Source of the DNA: Panopea generosa
Taxonomy: Eukaryota; Mollusca; Bivalvia; Adapedonta; Hiatellidae
Direction of reading: 5' to 3'
DNA: 64,000 nt
NCBI GenBank assembly: GCA_029582155.1
Contig: CM055895.1
Location: 47,695,720 to 47,759,719, forward strand
The notes under the pieces were generated by a model. The model had not been told where the DNA came from and did no database searches. It saw nothing but the letters and a program-made list of their open reading frames with translations. Position numbers and translations under genes: made by a program. Shown piece after piece: positions 22,986 to 33,637 of the stretch. Within the stretch, counting starts at the first letter, position 1. Each line of letters starts with the position of its first letter.

Positions 22986-23655
22986 ATCCTTCGGCATTCT
23001 TTTCAACATTAACTTCTATTATTTAAAATCTTATTCAATAAAATTACGCATACAATGTTAAAGTGAAAATAAAACAATGCACACGTAAAAGAATTTAACG
23101 AACTAAATTATTGAACGACACATTACAGCACCATCTAAAGATACCACAAGGACATAAGAGAGAGGAAGCCTTAAGTACACGATTACAGGACGCCTCTAAT
23201 GCCCATAAATGATGTTCATATGTGACAGGTTATTGAAAACTACTGACAATAAATTCAGTTTAAATGTCCATAGATTGACGTAATGAGTCTCGTGTCATTC
23301 TGGAATGGAAAGACAACTCTCACTAGGCTTATAAACAGTGCGACGAGACATTAAAACTAACCCGTGAATTTACGCAACCTCTGTCCAATTAAATAAAATT
23401 GTTTTGCAATATTTATGATGATCACCTTTTTTATTGTGTGTAATCTTGTGTTGTGAGAATGTTTGATGCGCATTATGGGTCACATAGGAATCTTTATAGA
23501 CGGCTCAGCATTCTTGTAAATCAAGTGTTTGATTTGTTCAGACGCTTGCATGCTGGATACAAGACACGTCGTTTTTGAATATTACGTTAATTTAAGAAGA
23601 ATATTCAAATCATAGTAGTTAGAAGGATGTAAGTTTATATTAATTTATTTTAGCT
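22986..23655. other. No feature seen
   Basis: AT-rich spacer, nothing recognised on either strand. Confidence 0.4.
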
Positions 23656-23760
23656 CGATTGCGATGACCCACTCTTCGAGACCATTTCCTGGTAAGAACC
23701 AGTACTGAGTGTTGTTTTATGAGAGTCATCGCGTCGAGCTGGGAATCGACCCCGCAACTT
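23656..23760 (-). repeat. SINE-E fragment
   Basis: On the minus strand: GTTGCGGGGTCGATTCCCAG (B-box-like), then CTCATAAAACAACACTCAGT and ACTGGTTCTTACCAGGAAAT. The same series appears in the palindrome arms at 27690-27808 and 31792-31915. Confidence 0.5.

Positions 23761-23812
<52 letters not shown>
23761..23812. repeat. (CA)n microsatellite
   Basis: Uninterrupted dinucleotide run of about 25 units directly abutting the SINE-E fragment. The 63-codon minus frame with a CVCVCV tract comes from it. Confidence 0.97.
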
Positions 23813-23814
<2 letters not shown>

Positions 23815-25140
23815 TATTTCTGTGATTATCATGTACAACATGTTAAGTTAATTTGTTTGGATTGTTAATTTTGAAAAAAATTGTAAAAAAGGAAACATCT
23901 ATTATAACTTATTTTGCAAAATTTAAACCGTTCTATTCCGTTGAAATTAATAACTTGCTGTAAATGACACATGAAACGTCACGTAAGACGTGTTTGGGTG
24001 TTCCAGTAATCCAGTTTTAAGCCATCCTTTGAGGGGTTTACTTTGCTAAATATCAAAAATGTGTCTCCTGCTGTCACGTTTCATCTGTTTACATGTTCGT
24101 ATTGGAATTATCATTGTTATTGCATATGTTGAATTTGCTTATGCTATTATGTTGGAGATGCCCTATAAATAGAACGTCTCATTTTGGGCATACATTTTCT
24201 TATTTTGTACGTTTTCTTGTTATATTTCTTATTCATGTTCTATTGTTATCAATAAAATTATCATCAAATTCTATTTGGAAAGTGTATTTGCTTAAATGCA
24301 TACTGTAAATCAAAACGGTGTAAATAGTTTTCATTCATATAGCTGTAAACCCACCATTGATTTTTGTTCTTTAGTCTTTATTATAAGTAAAAGTTTGAAG
24401 GCTTGTTATTCATAGAGATACCCAATGGAAAAAGTGAAACTTACATTTCATTATTTGTCAACCTCTGCTCTACCAAAATAGTATGAGGAATGTAGAGGTC
24501 GTGTATCTTATTAGCTATGTTTTCTGTTCAGCGTGTACACTGTTGACAAAGTGGAAGTATGTATTCTTATCCCAATTTCCTAGCATAATTTATTTTTTTT
24601 AAATTCACAAATCAATGATTTCAAAATGTTCAGAATGCATCAATAATGCCATTAAAAAATTTGCATTACAATACAGAAAATTCCTTTTTAAAGAAGAAAC
24701 AAGGATTATTTATAAACACCATTATGCGACTACCCCACGGAAGCATTTCCTGTTTCCGGTGGTGGTACTATGCCTATAGGGATGGTTTTGATATTATGAT
24801 AATGATTAGAGTATATTCAATGGAAGGTAATTAGCAAAATCGACAAAAGGAGGCTTTAACTTACTGTATGTGCAACACACAGCCCAGCGTGACGGTTATC
24901 TTACAACTGGGACAGTTTGCACATATGTATGATGGAAAAACTAAACTATGCTCATGTAAATATATACATCTAAACATGTATTTGTAAATATAAAAGGGAG
25001 AATTATACGTCTAACAAAACCTAAAAGCCGAAAGCTAGCTCTGGATATTTCTTGTTTTGGCACTGTAAAAAGGTAATTCTCTCTACTGTATATATATAAT
25101 ATCGTATACAAATATTAAGTACATGTACGAATTTAGAATT
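23813..25140. other. No confident feature
   Basis: At 24093-24308 a 71-codon hydrophobic frame (L, I and F rich) is followed by ATCAATAAAATTATC, that is an AATAAA near 24251. It looks like the tail of some transcribed element, but I could not tie it to a family. The rest is unremarkable AT-rich DNA. Confidence 0.3.
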
Positions 25141-26030
25141 TAGGGATCAGGCTTCTGTTTCACCAACATTTTACTTAAATACTTAAAAACTTAACTAAGT
25201 TTTGACTGGTTATTTACCTATTATGCAATCAATATCAGTGAAATCATATGCAGTTTTACTGGAACCAGTCTAAAATCATGATCACCTGGCTGCTTTTCTT
25301 AGATTTAAGTGTTTTAAGTATTTAAGTATATGTTGGTGAAACAGGAGCCAGGTTTATGATTACGTAAAGGTTTCTAAAGGGTAGATATTTTGCTTTTGAC
25401 TAATCTATCGCAGAACCTTACATCTCCCGAGTCGGGATTATCAAACCCCAATGACAAGGCAAGGACAAATATGCCTGCCCCACAATTCATAGCAATGTTT
25501 AACGCTTATTAAACTGTGACGTAATTCAAACATTCAGTTGAAGCAACTGACCAATCAACATGCTGAATGTGGCTTTTTCAACATTGATATTTAACGGACC
25601 CAATCGGGAGAGTTCGGTCCTTTAAACAGACTAGTTTTTGACTGTTTTATACCCAAGACGGAATTGCAATCATAATGTGATCCTTACTAGTTTTATACAC
25701 ATATACTCTCTCTCATAAGACAACTTATCTACTTATTCACTTTTTATCGATGGAGGCTTCCTAAGTAGGGTCATTTGATCAGAATACATCATTCTGCGCT
25801 GGAGTTTACATTGCCCGTAATGCGAACTAATATTGGTTTATAACTATTCTTTATTTGCCGCCATAATTGTCAGATTAAACTCGTCGTCATTTATCATTCC
25901 AAATATTTCACAATGGGTATTAAATAAAAAAAACTCCAACAATATTTATTTGATCAGTTACTAGTCATCATAATAAAGCCATACAGACTCCTGTTTCATA
26001 AACGTTTAAGTATTTACTCCAATATTTGAT
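25141..26030 (+). mobile_element. Foldback-type DNA element X, cut by the assembly gap
   Basis: Positions 25258-26030 are nearly identical to 29812-30587. The left end is a foldback of about 210 bp: CAGGCTTCTGTTTCACCAAC near 25148 returns inverted as GTTGGTGAAACAGGAGCCAG near 25333. The interior carries GTGACGTAATTCAAACATTC and GTTGAAGCAACTGACCAATC. The matching right end, seen at 30543-30745, is a diverged inverted version of the left end, so a complete X would be about 1.04 kb. No transposase frame is present, which makes it non-autonomous. The last base before the N run falls inside X. Confidence 0.75.
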
Positions 26031-26530
26031 NNNNNNNNNNNNNNNNNNNNNNNNNNNNNNNNNNNNNNNNNNNNNNNNNNNNNNNNNNNNNNNNNNNNNN
26101 NNNNNNNNNNNNNNNNNNNNNNNNNNNNNNNNNNNNNNNNNNNNNNNNNNNNNNNNNNNNNNNNNNNNNNNNNNNNNNNNNNNNNNNNNNNNNNNNNNNN
26201 NNNNNNNNNNNNNNNNNNNNNNNNNNNNNNNNNNNNNNNNNNNNNNNNNNNNNNNNNNNNNNNNNNNNNNNNNNNNNNNNNNNNNNNNNNNNNNNNNNNN
26301 NNNNNNNNNNNNNNNNNNNNNNNNNNNNNNNNNNNNNNNNNNNNNNNNNNNNNNNNNNNNNNNNNNNNNNNNNNNNNNNNNNNNNNNNNNNNNNNNNNNN
26401 NNNNNNNNNNNNNNNNNNNNNNNNNNNNNNNNNNNNNNNNNNNNNNNNNNNNNNNNNNNNNNNNNNNNNNNNNNNNNNNNNNNNNNNNNNNNNNNNNNNN
26501 NNNNNNNNNNNNNNNNNNNNNNNNNNNNNN
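26031..26530. other. Assembly gap of exactly 500 N
   Basis: A round 500-base N run is a placeholder, not a measured distance. From general knowledge this size is used by some Hi-C scaffolders. It sits between element X and the outer end of an inverted repeat, which fits a break caused by unresolved repeats. Confidence 0.99.
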
Positions 26531-27321
26531 CACACATACTAAACACATAATGTAGATTTACTAATCAGACAATATGTATCCGTCTATATTACTATTTTAC
26601 CATAATGCGTCTAAAGCGAAATCAAACAAACTACGGAACTCATTGTCACCGCAACGGTAAACATTGGCGAGACACACGAGCGTCTAGCTTTTAGAAGACT
26701 CTGTTTGCCTTCCGTAATTGTATAGAATTTACGGTTTGCTGTATTATGTCGCAGTATACTTGCATTATGATTATAATTTTTATATTCAATAACTCATCGA
26801 TTATTTTATATTAACCATATGTTCTGGGATACTTCACAGCTTAGAAAATGCCTTATTTATCATCTTTTATCACGTATATACTGATGCTTTGGAGATCCAA
26901 ACACTCCTATATTCGTCTAATAAGCAGCTACAAAAAGCCCCGTTAATCAATATGATGCTAAATTTCCGACGCTGTGGCACCACAGCGGTTGATATATGTA
27001 AGGAACTATCCGATTTCATGTTATGTACTGTGACAGGTGCAATTCGTCACACATAAATCTTTGACCACTGAGACAATAAAACTGAAAACGTTTATTGATA
27101 TGTAATGAACATATATTTCCTTAGCATCCACAGGCTTGCTGGATAAAAATAACATTGTTTTGACTATAAAAACTATTCAGTGAACCTTTTTTACCCATTT
27201 TTATCATATTTTTTGTACTAAGGCTCAGCGCAACCATTAGAACAATTTAATCAACTCTTTTTATTATTGTTAAATTATTGCTTTAGTTACTGTCATACTC
27301 CATGGTTATTTTAAACCTTTT

Positions 27322-27508
27322 TTACATCGATTGTGAAACAGGTTTTTACAACTTAGAGAAATAACGCTCGGAGTCTTCCTTAGTGAACCAGTACTAAGCA
27401 CATGCAGATAGCGTATTTTGCTTGATATAACCGTGGCAGAGGATCGAACCTACGCCCCTCCGATTCTGGGTTCGATGCTTTACCACTGTACCACTCGCGC
27501 TTTATGGT
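27322..27508 (-). repeat. SINE-D in the left palindrome arm
   Basis: Mirror copy of 32090-32275. On the minus strand the head reads GTGGTACAGTGGTAAAGC (A-box-like) and GTAGGTTCGATCCTCTGCC (B-box). The start next to the head differs slightly from the right arm (GCGCGAG versus GCGCAT), one of the few differences between arms. Confidence 0.8.
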
Positions 27509-27689
27509 TCGACAGAAATGATATTCAGTACCCATTACAAATATTGTTACGGTTAATCCACTTTTCGGTCGTGTGCGTATTGTGGGTGTATGTATTCTAT
27601 TTAAAATAATTATACTATATACGATTATGTTTTTGTTGTTTAGTTAATACTTACGGTTATTATTTTAATTATATTGCAATGAAAAGCTC

Positions 27690-27808
27690 TTGAACTAGTT
27701 CTGAGTATTGTTTTGTGGAATGTATCGGGTCGAACTTGTGATCTGACTCGCAACCTCTGGCGTGAAGCGGTCAACACTCTATCCATTACATTAACGCCCC
27801 CGCTTTAT
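27690..27808 (-). repeat. SINE-E in the left palindrome arm
   Basis: Mirror copy of 31792-31915: GCGGGGGCGTTAATGTAATG at the head, AGGTTGCGAGTCAGATCACA in the middle, then CAAGTTCGACCCGATACA and ACAATACTCAGAACTAGTTC. The body resembles the 23656-23760 fragment. Confidence 0.6.
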
Positions 27809-28011
27809 TTTTAAAATTTAATTGCATAGCATTTGGTTGAATACGTAGTATATGAATAATATATAGGTTAAATCGTTCACTCTAACATAATACTTATAAA
27901 AAAGTAATACTTGTGCGACTATTGATGAACCTAAACGTTTGGTTAATGATAGAAATGTTGTCTGTACCGTCCAAAAACTGCATATGAGAAAGTTTTAACA
28001 TTTTTGCGAAA

Positions 28012-28258
28012 GATTTTTTGATGGTGTTAACGCCATTTTCAACACATTATCGGTTATGTATGACATATCAGATTTTTTTTTGGTGGAGGCAGACCTCAGA
28101 ATGAATCTGAGTAGAACCGCCGTACTTCCGCAAATAACTGGCAAATTTTATCACATAAAGTTTTTGAAGCGAGCGACACGAACAAATGACCTTAGCGGTG
28201 AGAGGTAAATGACCATGAGAAGGCGCCTTTAACAACTTAAGCCACGAAGGACCAATTT
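28012..28258 (-). repeat. SINE-C in the left palindrome arm
   Basis: Mirror copy of 31340-31594, with head GTGGCTTAAGTTGTTAAAGG one base longer than in the right arm. Body and GGCGTTAACACCATC-type end are as in the family. Confidence 0.8.
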
Positions 28259-28860
28259 TTGCGGAAGAACGATGATTCTAATCAGTTTCTTTTAAAGGTA
28301 TCCCATTACTAACAAAACTAGATATGCTACAAATGACTCGTCATGAGTGAAATAAAAGTAAAGAGTTGTGGTTAATATCATTCAACGGAAGTATAACTTA
28401 TAGATATAAAGTGTTCTTTGAGAGTACTAATTCATTTCGATACAATTAACTTGTGTTTAATAAAATACAGCATATAAGTAATAGTCCCGGAGATGATTTG
28501 CATTGAGAGAGTGTTATCAATAGCATAATAGTTAAATGGTCAGGTTACTTATTGACTCCAAGCAATAGTGTGTGATTCTGTGATTTCAGATGGTCTCCAT
28601 GCATTTATAGGTTGCAATTTTCATTGTTTGCCAAATCGCTTGTGGTATGAGGCATTCAGAACTAACAGGACTATCAGGGGTTAAGAGTTTGAATCTTAGT
28701 CTCGTCACAGTCTCTTTGATCCAACGAAGATAAAGTACGGCTAATGGCCTTATATAAACAATAATACTCTTGAATAAAGCGTAAAAAAAACAATAACCAA
28801 TAAAGCGTTCAAAATAAGATGCATCATATATAATTATAAACACATTCATCTACGTCCCCC

Positions 28861-29803
28861 ACTTTGAGATTACGGACCAGGCGCCTTCCTAAGCATTACC
28901 TCAGTTTTGACTGATTATTATTTATTAGATAATCAATATCAATAAATCCATATGCAGATTTACTGAAATTCCGTCTGAAATCAAGATAACCTGACCGCTT
29001 TTCTTCAATTTAGGTTATCAAATATTGGAGTAAATACTTAAACGTTTATGAAACAGGAGTCCTGTATGGCTTTATTATGATGACTAGTAACTGATCAAAT
29101 AAATATTGTTGGAGTTTTTTTATTTAATACCCATTGTGAAATATTTGGAATGATAAATGACGACGAGTTTAATCTGACAATTATGGCGGCAAATAAAGAA
29201 TAGTTATAAACCAATATTAGTTCGCATTACGGGCAATGTAAAACTCCAGCGCAGAATGATGTATTCTGATCAAATGACCCTACTTAGGAAGCCTCCATCG
29301 ATAAAAAGTGAATAAGTAGATAAGTTGTCTTATGAGAGAGAGTATATGTGTATAAAACTAGTAAGGATCACATTATGATTGCATTCCGTCTTGGGTATAA
29401 ACAGTCACAAAACTAGGTCTGTTTAAAGGACCGAACTCTCCCGATTGTGGGTCCGTTAAATATCAATGTTGAAAAAAGCCACATTCAGCATGTTGATTGG
29501 TCAGTTGCTTCAACTGAATGTTTGAATTACGTCACAGTTTAATAAGCGTTAAACATTGCTATTGAATTGTGGGGCAGGCATATTTGTCCTTGCCTTGTCA
29601 TTGGGGTTTGATAATCCCGACTCGGGAGATGTAAGGTTCTGCGATAGATTAGTCAAAAGCAAAATATCTACCCCTTTAGAAACCTTTACGTAATCATAAA
29701 CCTGGCTCCTGTTTCACCAACATATACTTAATACTTAAAACACTTAAATCTAAGAAAAGCAGCCAGGTGATCATGATTTTAGACTGGTTCCAGTGAAAAT
29801 GCA
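28861..29803 (-). mobile_element. Element X in the left palindrome arm
   Basis: Inverted X running from the GATTACGGACCAGGCGCCTT end to the palindrome axis. Its outermost 5-prime foldback piece is missing because the axis lies inside the left terminal foldback of X, near CATATGCA. Confidence 0.8.
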
Positions 29804-29826
29804 TATGATTTTACTGGAACCAGTCT
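29781..29826. other. Axis of the palindrome
   Basis: AGACTGGTTCCAGT (29781-29794) is exactly complementary to ACTGGAACCAGTCT (29813-29826), leaving an 18 nt spacer that is itself partly symmetrical (AAAAT..ATTTT). Comparison with the pre-gap copy shows the left arm reaches about a dozen bases further into X than the right arm, with a TTTTACT overlap at the join. Confidence 0.9.
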
Positions 29827-30745
29827 AAAATCATGATCACCTGGCTGCTTTTCTTAGATTTAAGTGTTTTAAGTATTTAAGTATATGTTGGTGAAACAGG
29901 AGCCAGGTTTATGATTACGTAAAGGTTTCTAAAGGGTAGATATTTTGCTTTTGCACTAATCTATCGCAGAACCTTACATCTCCCGAGTCGGGATTATCAA
30001 ACCCCAATGACAAGGCAAGGACAAATATGCCTGCCCCACAATTCATAGCAATGTTTAACGCTTATTAAACTGTGACGTAATTCAAACATTCAGTTGAAGC
30101 AACTGACCAATCAACATGCTGAATGTGGCTTTCTTCAACATTGATATTTAACGGACCCAATCGGGAGAGTTCGGTCCTTTAAACAGACTAGTTTTTGACT
30201 GTTTTATACCCAAGACGGAATTGCAATCATAATGTGATCCTTACTAGTTTTATACACATATACTCTCTCTCATAAGACAACTTATCTACTTATTCACTTT
30301 TTAATCGATGGAGGCTTCCTAAGTAGGGTCATTTGATCAGAATACATCATTCTGCGCTGGAGTTTACATTGCCCGTAATGCGAACTAATATTGGTTTTAA
30401 CTATTCTTTATTTGCCGCCATAATTGTCAGATTAAACTCGTCGTCATTTATCATTCCAAATATTTCACAATGGGTATTAAATAAAAAAAACTCCAACAAT
30501 ATTTATTTGATCAGTTACTAGTCATCATAATAAAGCCATACAGACTCCTGTTTCATAAACGTTTAAGTATTTACTCCAATATTTGATAACCTAAATTGAA
30601 GAAAAGCGGTCAGGTTATCTTGATTTCAGACGAATTTCAGTAAATCTGCATATGGATTTATTGATATTGATTATATAATAAATAAATAATCAGTCAAAAC
30701 TGAGGTAATGCTTAGGAAGGCGCCTGGTCGTAATCTCAAAGTGGG
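29812..30745 (+). mobile_element. Element X in the right palindrome arm
   Basis: Most of X: interior plus the complete right terminal foldback. The right end (30543-30745) begins GACTCCTGTTTCATAAACGT and closes with AAGGCGCCTGGTCGTAATC, the decayed inverse of the left end at 25141. A 62-codon frame at 30333-30521 is within the element and has no transposase features. Confidence 0.8.
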
Positions 30746-31339
30746 GACGTAGATGAATGTGTTTATAATTATTATGATGCATCTTATTTTGAACGCTTTA
30801 TTGGTTATTGTTTTTTTTACGCTTTATTCAAGAGTATTATTGTTATATAAGGCCATTAGCCGTACTTTATCTTCGTTGGATCAAAGAGACTGTGACGAGG
30901 ACTAAGATTCAAACTCTTAACCCCTGATAGTCCTGTTAGTTCTGAATGCCTCATACCACAAGCGATTTGGCAAACAATGAAAATTGCAACCTATAAATGC
31001 ATGGAGACCATCTGAAAATCACAGAATCACACACTATTGCTTGGAGTCAATAAGTAACCTGACCATTTAACTATTATGCTATTGATAACACTCTCTCAAT
31101 GCAAATCATCTCCGGGACTATTACTTATATGCTGTATTTTATTAACACAAGTTAATTGTATCGAAATGAATTAGTATCTCAAAGAACACTTTATATCTAT
31201 AAGTTATACTTCCGTTGAATGATATTAACCACAACTCTTTATTTTATTTCACTCATGACGAGTCATTTGTAGCATATCTAGTTTTGTTAGTAATGGGATA
31301 CCTTTAAAAGAAACTGATTAGAATCATCGTTCTTCCGCA

Positions 31340-31594
31340 AAAATTGGTCCTTCGTGGCTAAGTTGTTAAAGGCGCCTTCTCATGGTCATTTACCTCTCAC
31401 CGCTAAGGTCATTTGTTCGTGTCGCTCGCTTCAAAAACTTTATGTGATAAAATTTGCCAGTTATTTGCGGAAGTACGGCGGTTCTACTCAGATTCATTCT
31501 GAGGTCTGCCTCCACCAAAAAAAACTCGATATGTCATACATAACCGATAATGTGTTGAAAATGGCGTTAAACACCATCAAAAAATCTTTCGCAA
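31340..31594 (+). repeat. SINE-C in the right palindrome arm
   Basis: Head TTCGTGGCTAAGTTGTTAAA with the TCTCATGG..CTCACCGCTAAGGTC region, followed by TTTGCCAGTTATTTGCGGAA, GGCGGTTCTACTCAGATTCA and the end AAATGGCGTTAAACACCATC. The leucine-like head is decayed at the B-box. A 104-codon frame (31354-31668) is this SINE plus flank and is not a gene. Confidence 0.8.
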
Positions 31595-31791
31595 AAATGT
31601 TAAAACTTTCTCATATGCAGTTTTTGGACGGTACAGACAACATTTCTATCATTAAACCAAACGTTTAGGTTCATCAATAGTCGCACAAGTATTACTTTTT
31701 TTATAAGTATTATGTTAGATGAACGATTTACCTATATATTATTCATATACTACGTATTCAACAAAATGCTATGCAATTAAATTTTAAAAAA

Positions 31792-31915
31792 AAGCGGGGG
31801 CGTTAATGTAATGGATAGAGTGTTGACCGCTCACGCCAGAGGTTGCGAGTCAGATCACAAGTTCGACCCGATACATTCCACAAAACAATACTCAGAACTA
31901 GTTCAGAGCTTTTCA
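31792..31915 (+). repeat. SINE-E in the right palindrome arm
   Basis: GGGGGCGTTAATGTAATGGA (A-box-like), GAGGTTGCGAGTCAGATC and AAGTTCGACCCGATACATTC (B-box-like), then ACAATACTCAGAACTAG. Head spacing is longer than in a real tRNA. Confidence 0.6.
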
Positions 31916-32089
31916 TTGCAATATAATTAAAATAATAACCGTAAGTATTAACTAAACAACAAAAACATAATCGGTATATAGTATAATTATTTTAAATAGA
32001 ATACATACACCCACAATACGCGACAAAAGTGGATTAACCGTAACAATATTTGTAATGGGTACTGAATATCATTTCTGTCGAACCATAAA

Positions 32090-32275
32090 GCGCATGGTAC
32101 AGTGGTAAAGCATCGAACCCAGAATCGGAGGGGCGTAGGTTCGATCCTCTGCCACGGTTATATCAAGCAAAATACGCTATCTGCATGTGCTTAGTACTGG
32201 TTCACTAAGGAAGACTCCGAGCGTTATTTCTCTAAGTTGTAAAAACCTGTTTCACAATCGATGTAAAAAAAGGTT
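32090..32275 (+). repeat. tRNA-derived SINE-D, best preserved with 27322-27508
   Basis: Head: TGGTACAGTGGTAAAGCATC (A-box) and GCGTAGGTTCGATCCTCTGC (B-box) at tRNA-like spacing. Body: TATCTGCATGTGCTTAGTAC, AAGACTCCGAGCGTTATTTC and TTTCACAATCGATGTAAA. It differs from families A, B and C in both body and 3-prime end. The head would fold only partly as a tRNA, so it is not a tRNA gene. Confidence 0.82.
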
Positions 32276-33056
32276 TAAAATAACCATGGAGTATGACAGT
32301 AACTAAAGCAATAATTTAACAATAATAAAAAGAGTTGATTAAATTGTTCTAATGGTTGCGCTGAGCCTTAGTACAAAAAATATGATAAAAAATGGGTAAA
32401 AAAAGGTTCACTGAATAGTTTTTATAGTCAAAACAATGTTATTTTTATCCAGCAAGCCTGTGGATGCTAAGGAAATATATGTTCATTACATATCAATAAA
32501 CGTTTTCAGTTTTATTGTCTCAGTGGTCAAAGATTTATGTTGACGAATTGCACCTGTCACAGTACATAACATGAAATCGGATAGTTCCTTACATATATCA
32601 ACCGCTGTGGTGCCACAGCGTCGGAAATTTAGCATCATATTGATTAACGGGGCTTTTTGTAGCTGCTTATTAGACGAATATAGGAGGTTTGGATCTCCAA
32701 AGCATCAGATATACGTGATAAAAGATGATAAATAAGGCATTTTCTAAGCTGAAGTATCCCAGAACATATGGTTAAGTATAAAATAATCGATGAGTTATTG
32801 AATATAAAAATTATAATCATAATGCAAGTATACTGCGACATAATACAGCAACCGTAAATTCTATACAATTACGGAAGGCAAACAGAGTCTTCTAAAAGCT
32901 AGACGCTCGTGTGTCTCGCCAATGTTTACCGTTGCGGTGACAATGAGTTCCGTAGTTTGTTTGATTTCGCTTTAGACGCATTATGGTAAAATAGTAAATA
33001 TAGACGGATACATATTGTCTGATTAGTAAATCTACATTATGTGTTTAGTATGTGTG

Positions 33057-33637
33057 CTCACCGTGTCTATTTTGACGTGATATACTAGTATTCGTATAAT
33101 GTTTTTAGTACAATCATGCGGTTCTGTGCTTATCAAGTAATGTTTCAGATTAGATAGAATATATTTTACTTAAAACTGTTTACCAACATACGTATATATC
33201 CATATTGTGTGTTAACAAATCGTTTAGGGATACGGTAATTCATACTGCATCCTTGGAATACCGCAAATGGGTAATTTTGTTACACAGACTGAAACCACTT
33301 CGAATTTACCAAGATTGTAATACACATCATAAGAAGCTCAATATTTTTTTCATTATTATTTTCTGAAGCTTTTGTATGAAAGTTTCTCAGCTAATGTTAA
33401 CTATTACCATTAATAAAAGCACACGCATGCACGCACGCACGCACGCACTAATTGTTCCAGTGTAAAGCATAATAAAGTAATATGTATTTAAGTTTATCAA
33501 TGTAAATTAGATTTGCTTATTCGAATGAATTTTCCATTCTAACCGTGTAAACAGATCATTAATTATATTGTTAATGATAATTGATAGTATTGTTTAAGAT
33601 GTTCAAGTTGTCTCTGTTAAAACTAATGCAAAAAATC
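33057..33637. other. AT-rich stretch with a small (GCAC)n run
   Basis: Contains GCACGCACGCACGCAC at about 33432-33449. Otherwise nothing recognised. It lies between the palindrome and the 3-prime end of the LINE. Confidence 0.5.

Larger units (their letters stand above)
26531..29803. repeat. Left arm of a 6.5 kb palindrome
   Basis: The reverse complement of this arm matches 29804-33056 base for base apart from scattered substitutions and small indels (for example near 28235/31362, 29205/30395 and 27565/32018). The outer end CACACATACTAAACACATAA is the complement of the sequence ending at 33056. From outside in, the arm carries unique AT-rich sequence, SINE-D, SINE-E, SINE-C and an inverted copy of element X. 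I estimate roughly 97 percent identity by eye. Confidence 0.93.
29804..33056. repeat. Right arm of the 6.5 kb palindrome
   Basis: Complement of 26531-29803. Its inner part (29812-30587) also repeats the pre-gap sequence 25258-26030 in direct orientation. Past 33056 no comparison is possible because the corresponding left side is the N gap, so the true length of symmetry is unknown. Confidence 0.93.

Noticed and set aside
25968..26550. Frames of 173-192 codons made of X
   Set aside because: They cross the 500-N assembly gap and hold no sequence.
31354..31668. 104-codon frame with protein-like composition
   Set aside because: It is SINE-C plus flank in the palindrome arm; the mirror copy has an indel that breaks the frame.
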